A DNA stretch of 7,675 nucleotides from Kiritimatiellia bacterium (GCA_007134175.1 SLLF01000131.1:1-7675), one strand, 5' to 3'; shown: positions 1 through 6,895, numbered from the stretch's first letter. Translations and numbers: made by a program. Notes: a model not told the origin generated them from the letters alone.

Positions 1-1052
1 CAGATGCGGGCGACGCGTTGCAGCTCCAAAATGGCCTGTTCGAGGGCCTTTTCGGGGAATTCTAGAAAGCGTTCCTCCAGAAAGCTGGGTTGGGGTTCCG
101 GCTTGCGGCTGCGGAACAGACGCACCAGCAAGTGTCCGTAGGCGGTTGTAAACGGAAAGACGAGCAGCGCCGCCACCATCATCACGGCCGTATGCAGGTT
201 GGCTGTTTGCCGCACCACATCGCTGGAGGTCAGCGGGATCAGCCACAGAAAAAAGCGCTGGGCCAGCAGGGCCAGTATGACATTGAACACGTTGAAGAGC
301 AAGTGGGCCAAGGCGCAGCGCCGTGCTTGGATATTGGTGCCGATGCTGCCGAGCAGCGCCGTGGCGCAGGTCCCGATATGGGCCCCCAGCACGATGGGGA
401 AGGTCTGTTCGATAGAGGTGAAAATACCGGCTTGAATCAGGGCAAAGCACATGCCGATGGTCGCGCCGCTACTCTGAATGATCGCCGTAATGGCGGTTGC
501 CAGCAGGACCCCGAAGACCATCCCTTGTACGGTTTCCGCGGTAATGCCCTCCAGCAACGGGGCCAGGGTGGCGCGGTGCGGCCGGATGGCATCGCTCATC
601 ACGTTCATGCCGAGAAACAGCAACCCGAAGCCCAGCAGGGCATGGCCGAATAGTTTCACCTTGGCCGACGGAGCGGCCATCTTAAGAATGAATCCGGCTG
701 CGATAATAAAGAAGGCAAAGTCGCCCAACTGAAACGAAATGGCCTGCATGGAAATGGTCGTGCCGATGTTGGTGCCGAGCACCACGGGAATGGATTGGAA
801 CAGGGTCATCAGACCGGCGTTGACGAATCCCACGAGCATAACGGATGTGCCGCTGCTGTGAATCAGCAACCCCAGCAAGGATCCGAGTCCGAGACCCAGC
901 CAGCGGTTGCCGGTGGCGCGTGATAAAATATCGCGCAACCGGGACCCGGCCGCCTGCCGCAGACCATCGGTCATCACCCCCATGCCAAAAATAAACAGGG
1001 CCAGCCCGCCCAGCACGGCAAAAACCAAAAAAAAGATTTCCCTAGCGTCCAT
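1..1052 (-). CDS. Na+/Pi cotransporter family protein (NptA/PNaS type), C-terminus beyond left edge
   Basis: This is an inner-membrane symporter expected to import phosphate with sodium. I translated the 350 codons present. After the start, residues 10-30 read LGGLALFIFGMGVMTDGL, the usual opening of the family. The two inverted PNaS repeats are both visible: HSSGTS (65-70) with GTNIGTT (93-99), and QSSGAT (193-198) with GAHIGTC (223-229). Hydrophobic segments fill residues 7-27, 55-125, 135-152, 175-235 and 247-310. From about residue 312 the chain turns charged and helical (FLEERFLEFPEKALEQAILELQ), which looks like the start of the cytosolic PhoU-like tail common in this family. The rest lies off the window, and full members usually run to about 550 residues. 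The first repeat has His where Gln is usual. The ATG at 1052 was chosen because it fits the family N-terminus and follows a GGAAT-GGAT purine stretch. A -10-like TATACT sits 30 bp upstream. The gene is monocistronic at its 5' side, next to the transposase unit. Confidence 0.95.
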   Translation of the reverse strand, partial: MDAREIFFLVFAVLGGLALFIFGMGVMTDGLRQAAGSRLRDILSRATGNRWLGLGLGSLLGLLIHSSGTSVMLVGFVNAGLMTLFQSIPVVLGTNIGTTISMQAISFQLGDFAFFIIAAGFILKMAAPSAKVKLFGHALLGFGLLFLGMNVMSDAIRPHRATLAPLLEGITAETVQGMVFGVLLATAITAIIQSSGATIGMCFALIQAGIFTSIEQTFPIVLGAHIGTCATALLGSIGTNIQARRCALAHLLFNVFNVILALLAQRFFLWLIPLTSSDVVRQTANLHTAVMMVAALLVFPFTTAYGHLLVRLFRSRKPEPQPSFLEERFLEFPEKALEQAILELQRVARI

Positions 1053-1081
1053 GATGCGTAGATCCAATTCCAGCTGACTTG

Positions 1082-1087
1082 AGTATA
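1082..1087 (-). promoter_or_regulatory. Candidate -10 box of the Na+/Pi cotransporter gene
   Basis: The minus strand reads TATACT here, one base from the consensus TATAAT. A start point about 7 bases downstream would give a short leader of roughly 23 nt to the ATG at 1052. The hexamer at the 17-bp spacing (TGTCTT) is a poor -35 match, so the promoter is only a candidate. Confidence 0.4.
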
Positions 1088-1140
1088 GCTGCACCGCCAG
1101 TCTAAAGACATAGCCAAAGCTCTTCAAGTTTTCCCGTATT

Positions 1141-1167
1141 GGGGTCAGCCCTTGAGAATGGAGTTTA
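1141..1167. repeat. Left inverted repeat of the transposase unit
   Basis: This 27-bp sequence starts GGGGTCAGCCCTTGA and recurs in inverted orientation at 2282-2308 with two mismatches (positions 16 and 23). The transposase stop codon TAA (1167-1165) lies inside it. The GGG...CCC core could form only a very short stem. Confidence 0.85.
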
Positions 1168-2250
1168 AGTCCTCGTGTTGGCCACCCATTGGTTCCGAGC
1201 GGTTTTGATTTCCAGCAAGTGCTCCGCCGCCTGTTGGACTCGGCGACACAGTCGCTGGTCCTCGGATAATTTCTCTGGCAAGGAAGAGAGTTGTTTACAG
1301 ACCGCCGAGCCACTGCCCATCTCAAGCAAAGCGGCCACCGCACGCTGGCTCTGGGCTGCATACTGAATCAACATGCGTGCCGCGACAGCCCGTAACGGAC
1401 TCTTATAACGCCGCTGTCTGAATGCATCTGGCTCAACATCGAGTACTTCAGCTAGAACACGCAGCACTTCATTAGGCGCCAGCGGTTCCGTTGTATGCCG
1501 GAACGCTACATCTTCCGGACAAGCATAGGTGGCGACTCGCTGTTGGTAGAGTTCGTCAATCCACGCCCGGAATCCGTCACCACCAACACTGCGAGGCGAT
1601 TCCTTCAAGGCCGCCTTGATACCATCGTCCGGCGTGCTCAATCCGCTTTCGACAAATTCACGGTAGCGTTTCGGCCATTCTTGTGGCCTGCCGCTCATCT
1701 CGGCCAAAAGCGGTCCACAAGCGACAAAATGAAGGGCCTTGCGTTTACCGATATAGCTCGGGTAGCTGCTCCATCGCCAAGATCGCAAGGCCTCGATGCG
1801 CACGGTAATGGGCTTGTCCTTCATCGCCCCAATCTGAACTGGATTGAGGTGGACATAGCGCGAAAGCGCAAGGAGATAGTCGTCTCCGGCGACCAATTTC
1901 GCTTTGAACCGGCCATCAAGAAGGTGTCCGTGCCGCCTGTGCCGGAGATTGTAGTAGACCGTATAGGCCGTCAAAAGTGACTGCATAAATTTGGAGCAGT
2001 TGGCCTCGGGCGTCTCGAAAACCAGATGGAAATGGTTGGTCATCAAAACAAAAAGAAAAAGACGGATATGGAACTGCTGTACACGATCCTCAAGTTGCTC
2101 CAGAAAACGCGCTCGGTCAGCGTCGTCACGGAATAAACGTTTATCCGCCGGCCACTTCATCCCGTCGAGATGATCTGTCTTTTCCCCCACCATCCGGCAG
2201 GTTATGTGATAAATCGCCCCGGAATATTCGATGCGTAAAGGTCGTGCCAT
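1165..2250 (-). CDS. REP-associated tyrosine transposase (Y1/HUH, RAYT-like) with DnaA-C-like region
   Basis: This is a single-strand DNA nuclease/transposase of the Y1 HUH superfamily, related to the RAYT enzymes that act on REP palindromes. The N-terminus MARPLRIEYSGAIYHITCR is the family's typical opening. The metal-binding HUH motif is H73-F74-H75 (TNHFHLVF). YTVYYNLRHRRHGHLLDGRFKA (96-117) is the usual central block, and Y132 in LSRYVHLNPV is the probable catalytic tyrosine. All key residues are intact. After the nuclease domain (about 1-170) there is a long extension. Residues 285-325 (SPLRAVAARMLIQYA...GSGSAVCKQ) resemble the DnaA C-terminal DNA-binding helix pair seen in the longer members of this family. 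At 361 residues it is about twice the length of E. coli RAYT (about 165). The reading frame stays open to an ATG at 2319, but ATG 2250 matches the family start and avoids reading the inverted repeat as protein. No strong ribosome-binding site precedes it. Confidence 0.94.
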   Translation of the reverse strand: MARPLRIEYSGAIYHITCRMVGEKTDHLDGMKWPADKRLFRDDADRARFLEQLEDRVQQFHIRLFLFVLMTNHFHLVFETPEANCSKFMQSLLTAYTVYYNLRHRRHGHLLDGRFKAKLVAGDDYLLALSRYVHLNPVQIGAMKDKPITVRIEALRSWRWSSYPSYIGKRKALHFVACGPLLAEMSGRPQEWPKRYREFVESGLSTPDDGIKAALKESPRSVGGDGFRAWIDELYQQRVATYACPEDVAFRHTTEPLAPNEVLRVLAEVLDVEPDAFRQRRYKSPLRAVAARMLIQYAAQSQRAVAALLEMGSGSAVCKQLSSLPEKLSEDQRLCRRVQQAAEHLLEIKTARNQWVANTRT

Positions 2251-2281
2251 GACGTCAGCATGCCATAGTCCATGAGAAAAG

Positions 2282-2308
2282 TAAAATCCATTTTCAAGGG
2301 CTGACCCC
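2282..2308. repeat. Right inverted repeat of the transposase unit
   Basis: This is the inverted partner of 1141-1167 with 25 of 27 bases matching; one extra AT-rich base or two on each outer side also agree. It lies 31 bp upstream of the chosen transposase start at 2250. Confidence 0.85.
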
Positions 2309-2340
2309 AAATGGATCAAATGGATGCGGCGACTTATGCC

Positions 2341-2369
2341 TTGGCGGTGTGCGGGTTGAGCGCTAGGCT
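2341..2369 (+). promoter_or_regulatory. Weak candidate promoter of the MFS-HEAT gene
   Basis: TTGGCG (2341-2346) and TAGGCT (2364-2369) are spaced by 17 bp, ahead of the gene starting at 2400. Each hexamer departs from consensus at two positions, so this is only a possible site. It lies just outside the right inverted repeat. Confidence 0.25.
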
Positions 2370-2399
2370 TAAGCAGGGGGTCGGGAGTAACAAATCATT

Positions 2400-4508
2400 A
2401 TGGATGCTCATTCAGAATCCAGTCTAACCATATTGTCGGCAAAAACCGTCGCGACGGCGCGGCAGCGAGTCTTGCTGTTTTTTTCGCTTAACGGCGTAGC
2501 CGTGACCTTTGTGATGGAGAATATCCTGCTTTTGTGGGCGTTGCAGAATGGATTGAGCGCTCCACAGGTGGCCGTGCTTTCGTCTTTCGTTTTTCTCACC
2601 ATGCCGTTCATGTTCCTGGGACGGCAGCTATCGGCGCGGTTCGGCCTGGTCAAAGCGTGGAGCGCCTGCTGGCTGGTCCGCTACGTGTTCGTCTTGCTGA
2701 TGATCCCGGTGCCCTGGTTGCGCGGCGGGCCGTGGGAAGAGGCCATACCCGTGCTGATTCTCTCGTGCACGTTTGCACTATTCTGCCTGCGCAGCATGGG
2801 GATGATCAATACCGTCCCGTTTATCGGGGCCATAACCGAGCCGGCCGACATCGGTTCGTTCCAGGCCGCCTCGCATTTTCGGAACAATTTGTCCTATGCG
2901 ACCACCCTGGTGCTGGTGAATGTTGTCTTGGGCTGGCGGGATACCATTGGCATCTACCAGCTCTTCCTGCTGGCGGGCACCCTGGCCGGGTTTATTTCGG
3001 TTGCTATATTGATGCGCGTGCCGGAGCCACCCGGCCACGCGCCTTCGGCGCACCGTTCATTCATGGACATCTGGCTGGACTTACGCCGCCGTACCCCGTT
3101 GCGACGTTTGGTCTGGACCTGGGGGGGAAGCGCGAGCTTGATCGCGCTGACCGCGCCAATCGGGATACTGGCGGTTAAAAACGGCTACGGGTCGTCCGAC
3201 CAAGTCGCCCTGTTCTTCATCATTGTCGAAGTGGCGGGGGCCACGATGGCGGCGTGGCTAGTGGGGATGGCGGCCGATCATACCGGACCTCGTCCGCTGT
3301 TGATTCTGGGGCTGGCCATGTTGCTAGGGCCGACGCTCTATTGGGCGCTGGCACCCGAAACGATGTGGTGGCCCGGCCTGATCGGCGCCTTTTTGTGCAC
3401 GGGCGCGGCCAAGGGGATTCTGTTGCTGGCGCTCAGTCACTATCTACTGGCCAGCACCCAAGCCCACGAAAGGATGGATCTGGGCATTGTGATGCAAATG
3501 ACCGCAGGCGCTGTGTCCGGTGTAACGGGCATCGTTGTCGCTGCCGGGCTGCTGCGACTGCTGGCGCCAGGCTTCGGTGAAGGGCTGGATCTGTATCAAG
3601 TCTATTTCCGGATTATAGCCATAGCCGGAATCGCTATCGTCGTGGCCACGGCCATCGGGCTGCCGCCCCTCAAGGATTGGGCCGTGCGCGATGTGATCGG
3701 TCTCTTGTTTTCCTTGACCGATATGCGCACCCTATTGACCTTGAACCGGATACGAGAAACGTCCTCCGATGAGGAGGAAATGGATCAACTTGGCCGCCTA
3801 TCCGACTTGGCCTCCCCTCGATCAGAACCGGTGCTGCGGCGTTTTGTGGTAGAGGGCCGCTTGATGACCCAGGCCCGGGCCATTGAGGTGTTGAGTCGCA
3901 TTCCTTTTGGCGAGGATACGGCTGCGGCCTTGATTCGCGTGGTCGAAGCGGGTGCCTTCACGAATGGCTGGCGCGCCGCCGAATTGCTGGGCCAGCGCCG
4001 TATTCGGTCGGCTATCCCCGCCCTGCGCCTGGGCCTGCAATCGAAGGATCCGTTTCTGGCGGGGAAATGTATGGTGGCCCTGGCCCGTCTGGAGGATGCA
4101 TCGTCCTATCCCGCGATTCGTCATCTTTTCCGTACAACCGGGAACCCGCGTCTGGTGGTCCACGGTGTCCTCGCCTTGCAGGCGATCCAGGCGCAAGACG
4201 ATCTGGCCCTGATACTGGAGAAAGGTGTTGAACGGGAATGGCCGGCCTTTGTGCTGGAGGAAATGGCCTTGGCCATAGCCTCCTTCTATGCCTGCCGCCG
4301 GATCGTGCACCGTCAATTTAGGCGGCAACAAGCATTGCCGCAAGCGCACGCCGCCTCTGCCCCGGCGGCTATGGATCTGGTGCGCCATGATCCGGAGCTG
4401 CAAGCCTTCCTTGCCCGCCATGCCTGGGAAAGCCTGCCCCGCCCGCTGCAGCTAGCGCTGGAGGTGGTGGTGACGCATGGACGATACCCGCGTCAGGGGT
4501 CCAGGTAG
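2400..4508 (+). CDS. MFS-type transporter fused to a C-terminal HEAT-like domain
   Basis: The product has 702 residues. The first 425 or so carry about 12 membrane segments (roughly 24-46, 53-74, 86-104, 115-131, 163-180, 184-205, 236-260, 268-290, 298-316, 324-350, 362-388, 400-420). A loop motif of major-facilitator type follows the second segment (GRQLSARFG, 74-82, degenerate) and a better copy lies in the second half (GMAADHTGPR, 289-298). Residues 425-700 are soluble. An acidic linker (SSDEEEMDQ, 455-463) leads into helix pairs at about 490-605, such as TNGWRAAELLGQRRIRSAIPALRLGLQSKDPF, which look like HEAT or PBS-lyase-type repeats. A less regular tail follows. The substrate cannot be read from the sequence. 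HEAT fusions are known on NTT-type nucleotide transporters, so a distant NTT relative is an alternative. The likely Shine-Dalgarno GGGAG (2383-2387) is rather far from the ATG. The last 16 bases overlap the convergent gene ending at 4493. Confidence 0.85.
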   Translation: MDAHSESSLTILSAKTVATARQRVLLFFSLNGVAVTFVMENILLLWALQNGLSAPQVAVLSSFVFLTMPFMFLGRQLSARFGLVKAWSACWLVRYVFVLLMIPVPWLRGGPWEEAIPVLILSCTFALFCLRSMGMINTVPFIGAITEPADIGSFQAASHFRNNLSYATTLVLVNVVLGWRDTIGIYQLFLLAGTLAGFISVAILMRVPEPPGHAPSAHRSFMDIWLDLRRRTPLRRLVWTWGGSASLIALTAPIGILAVKNGYGSSDQVALFFIIVEVAGATMAAWLVGMAADHTGPRPLLILGLAMLLGPTLYWALAPETMWWPGLIGAFLCTGAAKGILLLALSHYLLASTQAHERMDLGIVMQMTAGAVSGVTGIVVAAGLLRLLAPGFGEGLDLYQVYFRIIAIAGIAIVVATAIGLPPLKDWAVRDVIGLLFSLTDMRTLLTLNRIRETSSDEEEMDQLGRLSDLASPRSEPVLRRFVVEGRLMTQARAIEVLSRIPFGEDTAAALIRVVEAGAFTNGWRAAELLGQRRIRSAIPALRLGLQSKDPFLAGKCMVALARLEDASSYPAIRHLFRTTGNPRLVVHGVLALQAIQAQDDLALILEKGVEREWPAFVLEEMALAIASFYACRRIVHRQFRRQQALPQAHAASAPAAMDLVRHDPELQAFLARHAWESLPRPLQLALEVVVTHGRYPRQGSR

Positions 4509-5209
4509 ATCCATTCCTGGCGAATGTCCTGCCGGAGGAAATCGCCTTGGCGTGCGCGGCCTGCGTGTAAATCTTCCAAACGAATGGTCCGTCCCAGCAG
4601 GCGGGTGGTCGCGGTTAGGTAGTGGACGTCGGTCAACTCAATCACGACATGCCCCTGCGCATCCAGCCAGCGCAACCGGCGCGCGCGGGCCGTGAACCGG
4701 CGCGTCGGGAGCAAGGATCCGTTGGAGGTTTCGTCCGGCCAGACACTGGATCGCGCCGCGATATGCCGCGATGCCATGGCCAACCAGACCGGGGGTTGCG
4801 GTTGTGCTGCGTCGTAGGGGTAGTTCGCCTCCCAACCGATTACCTCAACCGCCGTCCAGCGATAGAATGGGCCACGCCAACCCGCAATGGTTGGCCACCA
4901 GCGCACGCGCACCTCGTCTATGGTTAAGGGCGGGGAACCGTCGTCAGCCGTTATCCGGATATTTTCCAGCCGCAGATCCAGCAGCAGGTCGAGCCAGACA
5001 CGGCCCAACTGCAATTGCGGCTCCGCCCAGCGGTGTTGCAGTCGCTGTTCCAGCAGGTAACGGAATCCGTCGGTGCGCGCGAGCAGCAACGCACCCCCGT
5101 AGCAGAGCGCCGCCAACAGCAGGAGCGTGCCCAGCGCGCGACCCAGCGATGGGCCGGCGGCACCGGCCATATCCGCGATATCCATGCGTGGTGGGCGACG
5201 GGGCGACAT
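4493..5209 (-). CDS. Membrane-anchored protein of unknown function, downstream of proC
   Basis: I do not recognise this family. The 238-residue product starts with a basic, proline-rich stretch (MSPRRPPR). One hydrophobic segment follows (about 25-44, LGTLLLLAALCYGGALLLA), then a soluble domain that would lie outside the inner membrane. The opening of that domain (FRYLLEQRLQHRW..LQLGRVWLDLLLDLRLENIRI, 49-86), followed by LTIDEVRVRWWP (95-106), has the rhythm of the N-terminal part of AsmA-like or DUF748-like envelope proteins. This is a resemblance of pattern only, and the protein is far shorter than AsmA. The ATG at 5209 was chosen because it lies 4 bp after the proC stop. An ATG at 5185 is possible, and the frame stays open upstream but only within proC. 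It is the third gene of the yggS-proC operon, and its stop overlaps the 3' end of the transporter gene by 16 bp. Confidence 0.72.
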   Translation of the reverse strand: MSPRRPPRMDIADMAGAAGPSLGRALGTLLLLAALCYGGALLLARTDGFRYLLEQRLQHRWAEPQLQLGRVWLDLLLDLRLENIRITADDGSPPLTIDEVRVRWWPTIAGWRGPFYRWTAVEVIGWEANYPYDAAQPQPPVWLAMASRHIAARSSVWPDETSNGSLLPTRRFTARARRLRWLDAQGHVVIELTDVHYLTATTRLLGRTIRLEDLHAGRARQGDFLRQDIRQEWIYLDP

Positions 5210-5213
5210 GTGG

Positions 5214-6044
5214 CTAAACCGATTGCGCCAGCTCCCGGGCGCGCTGTTCGGCGGCTCGGATGGCGGCGATCCAGTGGGTGCGTACCGCCGCATGCTCCAG
5301 CACGGCCATGGCGGCGGCGGTGGTGCCGCCTTTAGACGTGACACGCTGGCGCAGGGTAGCCGGGGTTTCGTCCGGTTGGCCCTGCCACAGCGCGGCGGTG
5401 CCGGCTACGGTGGCCGTGATCAGTTCACGCGCACAATCCGGAGCCAATCCCAACTCCGCCGCTGCCGCTTCCATCGCTTCCATCAAATAGAAGACATAGG
5501 CCGGCCCACTGCCGCTAATAGCCGTGACTGCATCCATCTGAGCCTCCGCCAGCGACACCACTTTTCCGGTAGCCGCCAGCCAGTCTGCCACTTGCTCACT
5601 ATCGGCCGTCGTGGCCCGCGAACCCAAGGCGATGGCGTGGACACCCTGTCCCACCAGCGCCGGCGTGTTGGGCATGCAGCGCACGACCCGGACATCGGTG
5701 GGCAACTCCGCTTCAATGCGAGCCGTCGGAATTCCGGCCGCGATGCTGATTACAACCTGATCGGACCGCCAGGCCTCCCTGACCGACTGCAGCAGCGGAA
5801 TCAGTTGTTGCGGTTTCACCGCCAGCACCACGTGGGTGGCCCAGCGAATGGCCACACCGTTGTCGGCGTCCGTCTGAATGTGATAAGTGGCTTCCAGATA
5901 GGCGCGACGCGTGGCATCGATGTCCGTGACCCGCAATTGCGCTGCGCTGACCCGGTCCTGTTGCAACAGGCCGCGCAGCAGCGCTTCCGCCATGTTGCCG
6001 CCACCGATGAAGGCGAGGGTATGGGGTGGCGGGGTCGTATTCAT
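5214..6044 (-). CDS. proC: Pyrroline-5-carboxylate reductase
   Basis: This cytosolic enzyme reduces 1-pyrroline-5-carboxylate to L-proline with NAD(P)H, the last step of proline synthesis. The 276-residue length is normal for the family. The N-terminal Rossmann fold has the dinucleotide motif FIGGGNMAEALL (12-23) and the conserved LAVKPQ (74-79) and RCMPNTPALVGQG (122-134) blocks. The C-terminal dimerisation and active-site domain has DAVTAISGSGPAYVFYLMEAM (171-191) and the P5CR signature LRQRVTSKGGTTAAAM (231-246). Nothing appears to be missing. The frame is open further upstream to 6173, but the start at 6044 fits the family, has a GGAG 10 bases ahead, and makes a 4-base ATGA overlap with the yggS stop. 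This points to translational coupling. The neighbouring yggS is a common partner of proC in bacteria. Confidence 0.97.
   Translation of the reverse strand: MNTTPPPHTLAFIGGGNMAEALLRGLLQQDRVSAAQLRVTDIDATRRAYLEATYHIQTDADNGVAIRWATHVVLAVKPQQLIPLLQSVREAWRSDQVVISIAAGIPTARIEAELPTDVRVVRCMPNTPALVGQGVHAIALGSRATTADSEQVADWLAATGKVVSLAEAQMDAVTAISGSGPAYVFYLMEAMEAAAAELGLAPDCARELITATVAGTAALWQGQPDETPATLRQRVTSKGGTTAAAMAVLEHAAVRTHWIAAIRAAEQRARELAQSV
6041..6044 (-). promoter_or_regulatory. ATGA stop/start overlap coupling yggS to proC
   Basis: On the minus strand the proC ATG (6044-6042) overlaps the yggS TGA (6043-6041) in the tetranucleotide ATGA. Such overlaps usually let the terminating ribosome restart on the next gene. 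A GGAG at 6058-6055, inside the end of yggS, could act as the ribosome-binding site. Confidence 0.85.
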
Positions 6045-6772
6045 CTGGTTCGTGCTCCGAATAGATCGGTGCCGACGCGTACCCACGTGGCCCCCTCCTT
6101 GATGGCGACCTCCAGGTCGTGCGACATGCCCATGGAAAGGTCGTCGAGGGGAAAGCCGCTGTCGTGGCGCCATTGATCGCGTAACCGGCGCAGCCGGGCG
6201 AAGTGCGGACGAGCCTTTTCCGGGTCGGCACTGAACGGCGGCAGCGTCATCAAACCGACCACCTCCAAAGCCAGGCAGTGGGTGGCGGCTTCCAGGACCG
6301 ACGGTACGTCGTCCGGTGCCAGGCCGTATTTGCTGGCGTCACCGGCCACGTTGACTTCCAGGAACACCTGAAGCGTGCGGCCGACCGTGGTCGCGCCCTG
6401 GTTCAGGGCCTGCAGCACCTTGAGGGAATCGACGGAATGAACGGTTTCAAACAGCGGCACGGCGTATTTGATCTTGTTGGTTTGCAAGTGGCCGACCAGG
6501 TGCCAGTGCAGGTGGCCGGCCGCGGCGGGGATCTTGACGCGGGCTTCCTGGACCTTGCTTTCGCCAAAATGGATGACACCGGCCTCCGCCGCTTCGCGGA
6601 TAGCGGCGGGGCCATGCCCCTTGGATACCGCCAGCAAACGGACCTCCTCGCGGCGACGGCCCGCCTGGTCGCAGGCTGCCGCTATGCGCGCTTCCACCCC
6701 GGCCAGCCGTTCCTCAAAGGCGGCAGGCAGCGGGGAAACGTCCGGGGCCGGCGCTGAATCGTTTGCGGTCAT
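6041..6772 (-). CDS. yggS: PLP homeostasis protein (YggS/PROSC/PLPBP family)
   Basis: This cytosolic protein binds pyridoxal 5'-phosphate and helps keep vitamin B6 and amino-acid pools in balance; it has no known catalytic reaction. The 243-residue product has the alanine-racemase-like N-terminal barrel of the family. LLAVSKGHG (46-54) carries the PLP-binding lysine K51. IHFGESKVQEA (67-77), LHWHLVGHLQTNKIK (88-102) and the C-terminal LSMGMSHDLEVAIKEGATWVRVGTDLFGAR (212-241), which holds phosphate-binding residues, are all present. The start at 6772 (MTANDSAP) was chosen over the open frame to 6892 because the family begins shortly before EERLAGVEARI. It also lies directly below a -10 hexamer. 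No Shine-Dalgarno sequence precedes it. The gene heads a leftward operon with proC and the small membrane protein. Its N-terminus, residues 1-15, is a little longer and more Ala/Pro-rich than usual. Confidence 0.95.
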   Translation of the reverse strand: MTANDSAPAPDVSPLPAAFEERLAGVEARIAAACDQAGRRREEVRLLAVSKGHGPAAIREAAEAGVIHFGESKVQEARVKIPAAAGHLHWHLVGHLQTNKIKYAVPLFETVHSVDSLKVLQALNQGATTVGRTLQVFLEVNVAGDASKYGLAPDDVPSVLEAATHCLALEVVGLMTLPPFSADPEKARPHFARLRRLRDQWRHDSGFPLDDLSMGMSHDLEVAIKEGATWVRVGTDLFGARTR

Positions 6773-6778
6773 GCGTTC

Positions 6779-6784
6779 AGTATA
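6779..6784 (-). promoter_or_regulatory. -10 box of the yggS-proC operon, possibly giving a leaderless mRNA
   Basis: The minus strand reads TATACT, followed by six bases (GAACGC) and then the ATG at 6772. With the usual 6-7 base distance from the -10 box, transcription would start at or next to the A of the start codon. No purine-rich ribosome-binding site is seen. The -35 region is weak (CTTTTG at 6807-6802, 17-bp spacing). Confidence 0.4.
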
Positions 6785-6871
6785 GGGCGAAGTCCGCTTA
6801 ACAAAAGAAAATTGATCGGGGCAACGGGCTTGTGCATTTCGTCTACCTGCGCATACTGCTAGTGGAACCGG

Positions 6872-6895
6872 CGCTTGCAGGCTTTTTTGCAAGCG
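6872..6895. repeat. Hairpin 1 in the yggS / DUF1805 divergent region
   Basis: CGCTTGCA (6872-6879) and TGCAAGCG (6888-6895) are perfect 8-bp inverted arms around an 8-base loop GGCTTTTT. There is no T-run after the stem on either strand and no gene ends here, so it does not look like an ordinary terminator. Confidence 0.65.

Larger units (their letters stand above)
1141..2308 (-). mobile_element. Transposase unit bounded by 27-bp inverted repeats
   Basis: The REP-associated transposase gene sits between two inverted copies of a 27-bp sequence (1141-1167 and 2282-2308) that begins GGGGTCAGCCCTTGA and matches at 25 of 27 positions. The unit is about 1.17 kb and fills the space between the phosphate transporter and the MFS-HEAT gene without breaking either. 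By eye its coding strand is poorer in G+C than the flanking genes; the line from 2041 to 2100 is 40% G+C. This suggests separate ancestry. Y1/HUH REP transposases are not known to make target duplications, and none is obvious. Whether the unit moves as a whole, or the repeats are REP-like targets of the enzyme, cannot be told from one copy. Confidence 0.75.

Noticed and set aside
90..653. A 187-codon rightward open frame rich in Gln, Gly and His
   Set aside because: It is antisense to the phosphate transporter, whose translation shows clear family motifs, and its composition looks like reverse-frame G+C-rich sequence.
1495..1980. A 161-codon rightward open frame
   Set aside because: It lies opposite the transposase gene, which has intact HUH and tyrosine motifs; the frame has no recognisable domain.
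1165..2250. Frameshifted or dead transposase
   Set aside because: The frame is intact from family start to stop, with HFH (73-75) and Y132 present, so no inactivating change is visible.
2251..2319. N-terminal extension of the transposase from the ATG at 2319
   Set aside because: The extra 23 residues would be encoded largely by the inverted repeat and do not match the family start MARPLR at 2250.
5127..6176. A 349-codon rightward open frame, longer than proC itself
   Set aside because: It is the antisense shadow of proC; its product is Arg/Gly/His-rich without domain character, while proC has every family motif.
6203..6757. A 184-codon rightward open frame
   Set aside because: It is antisense to yggS and resembles no protein family.
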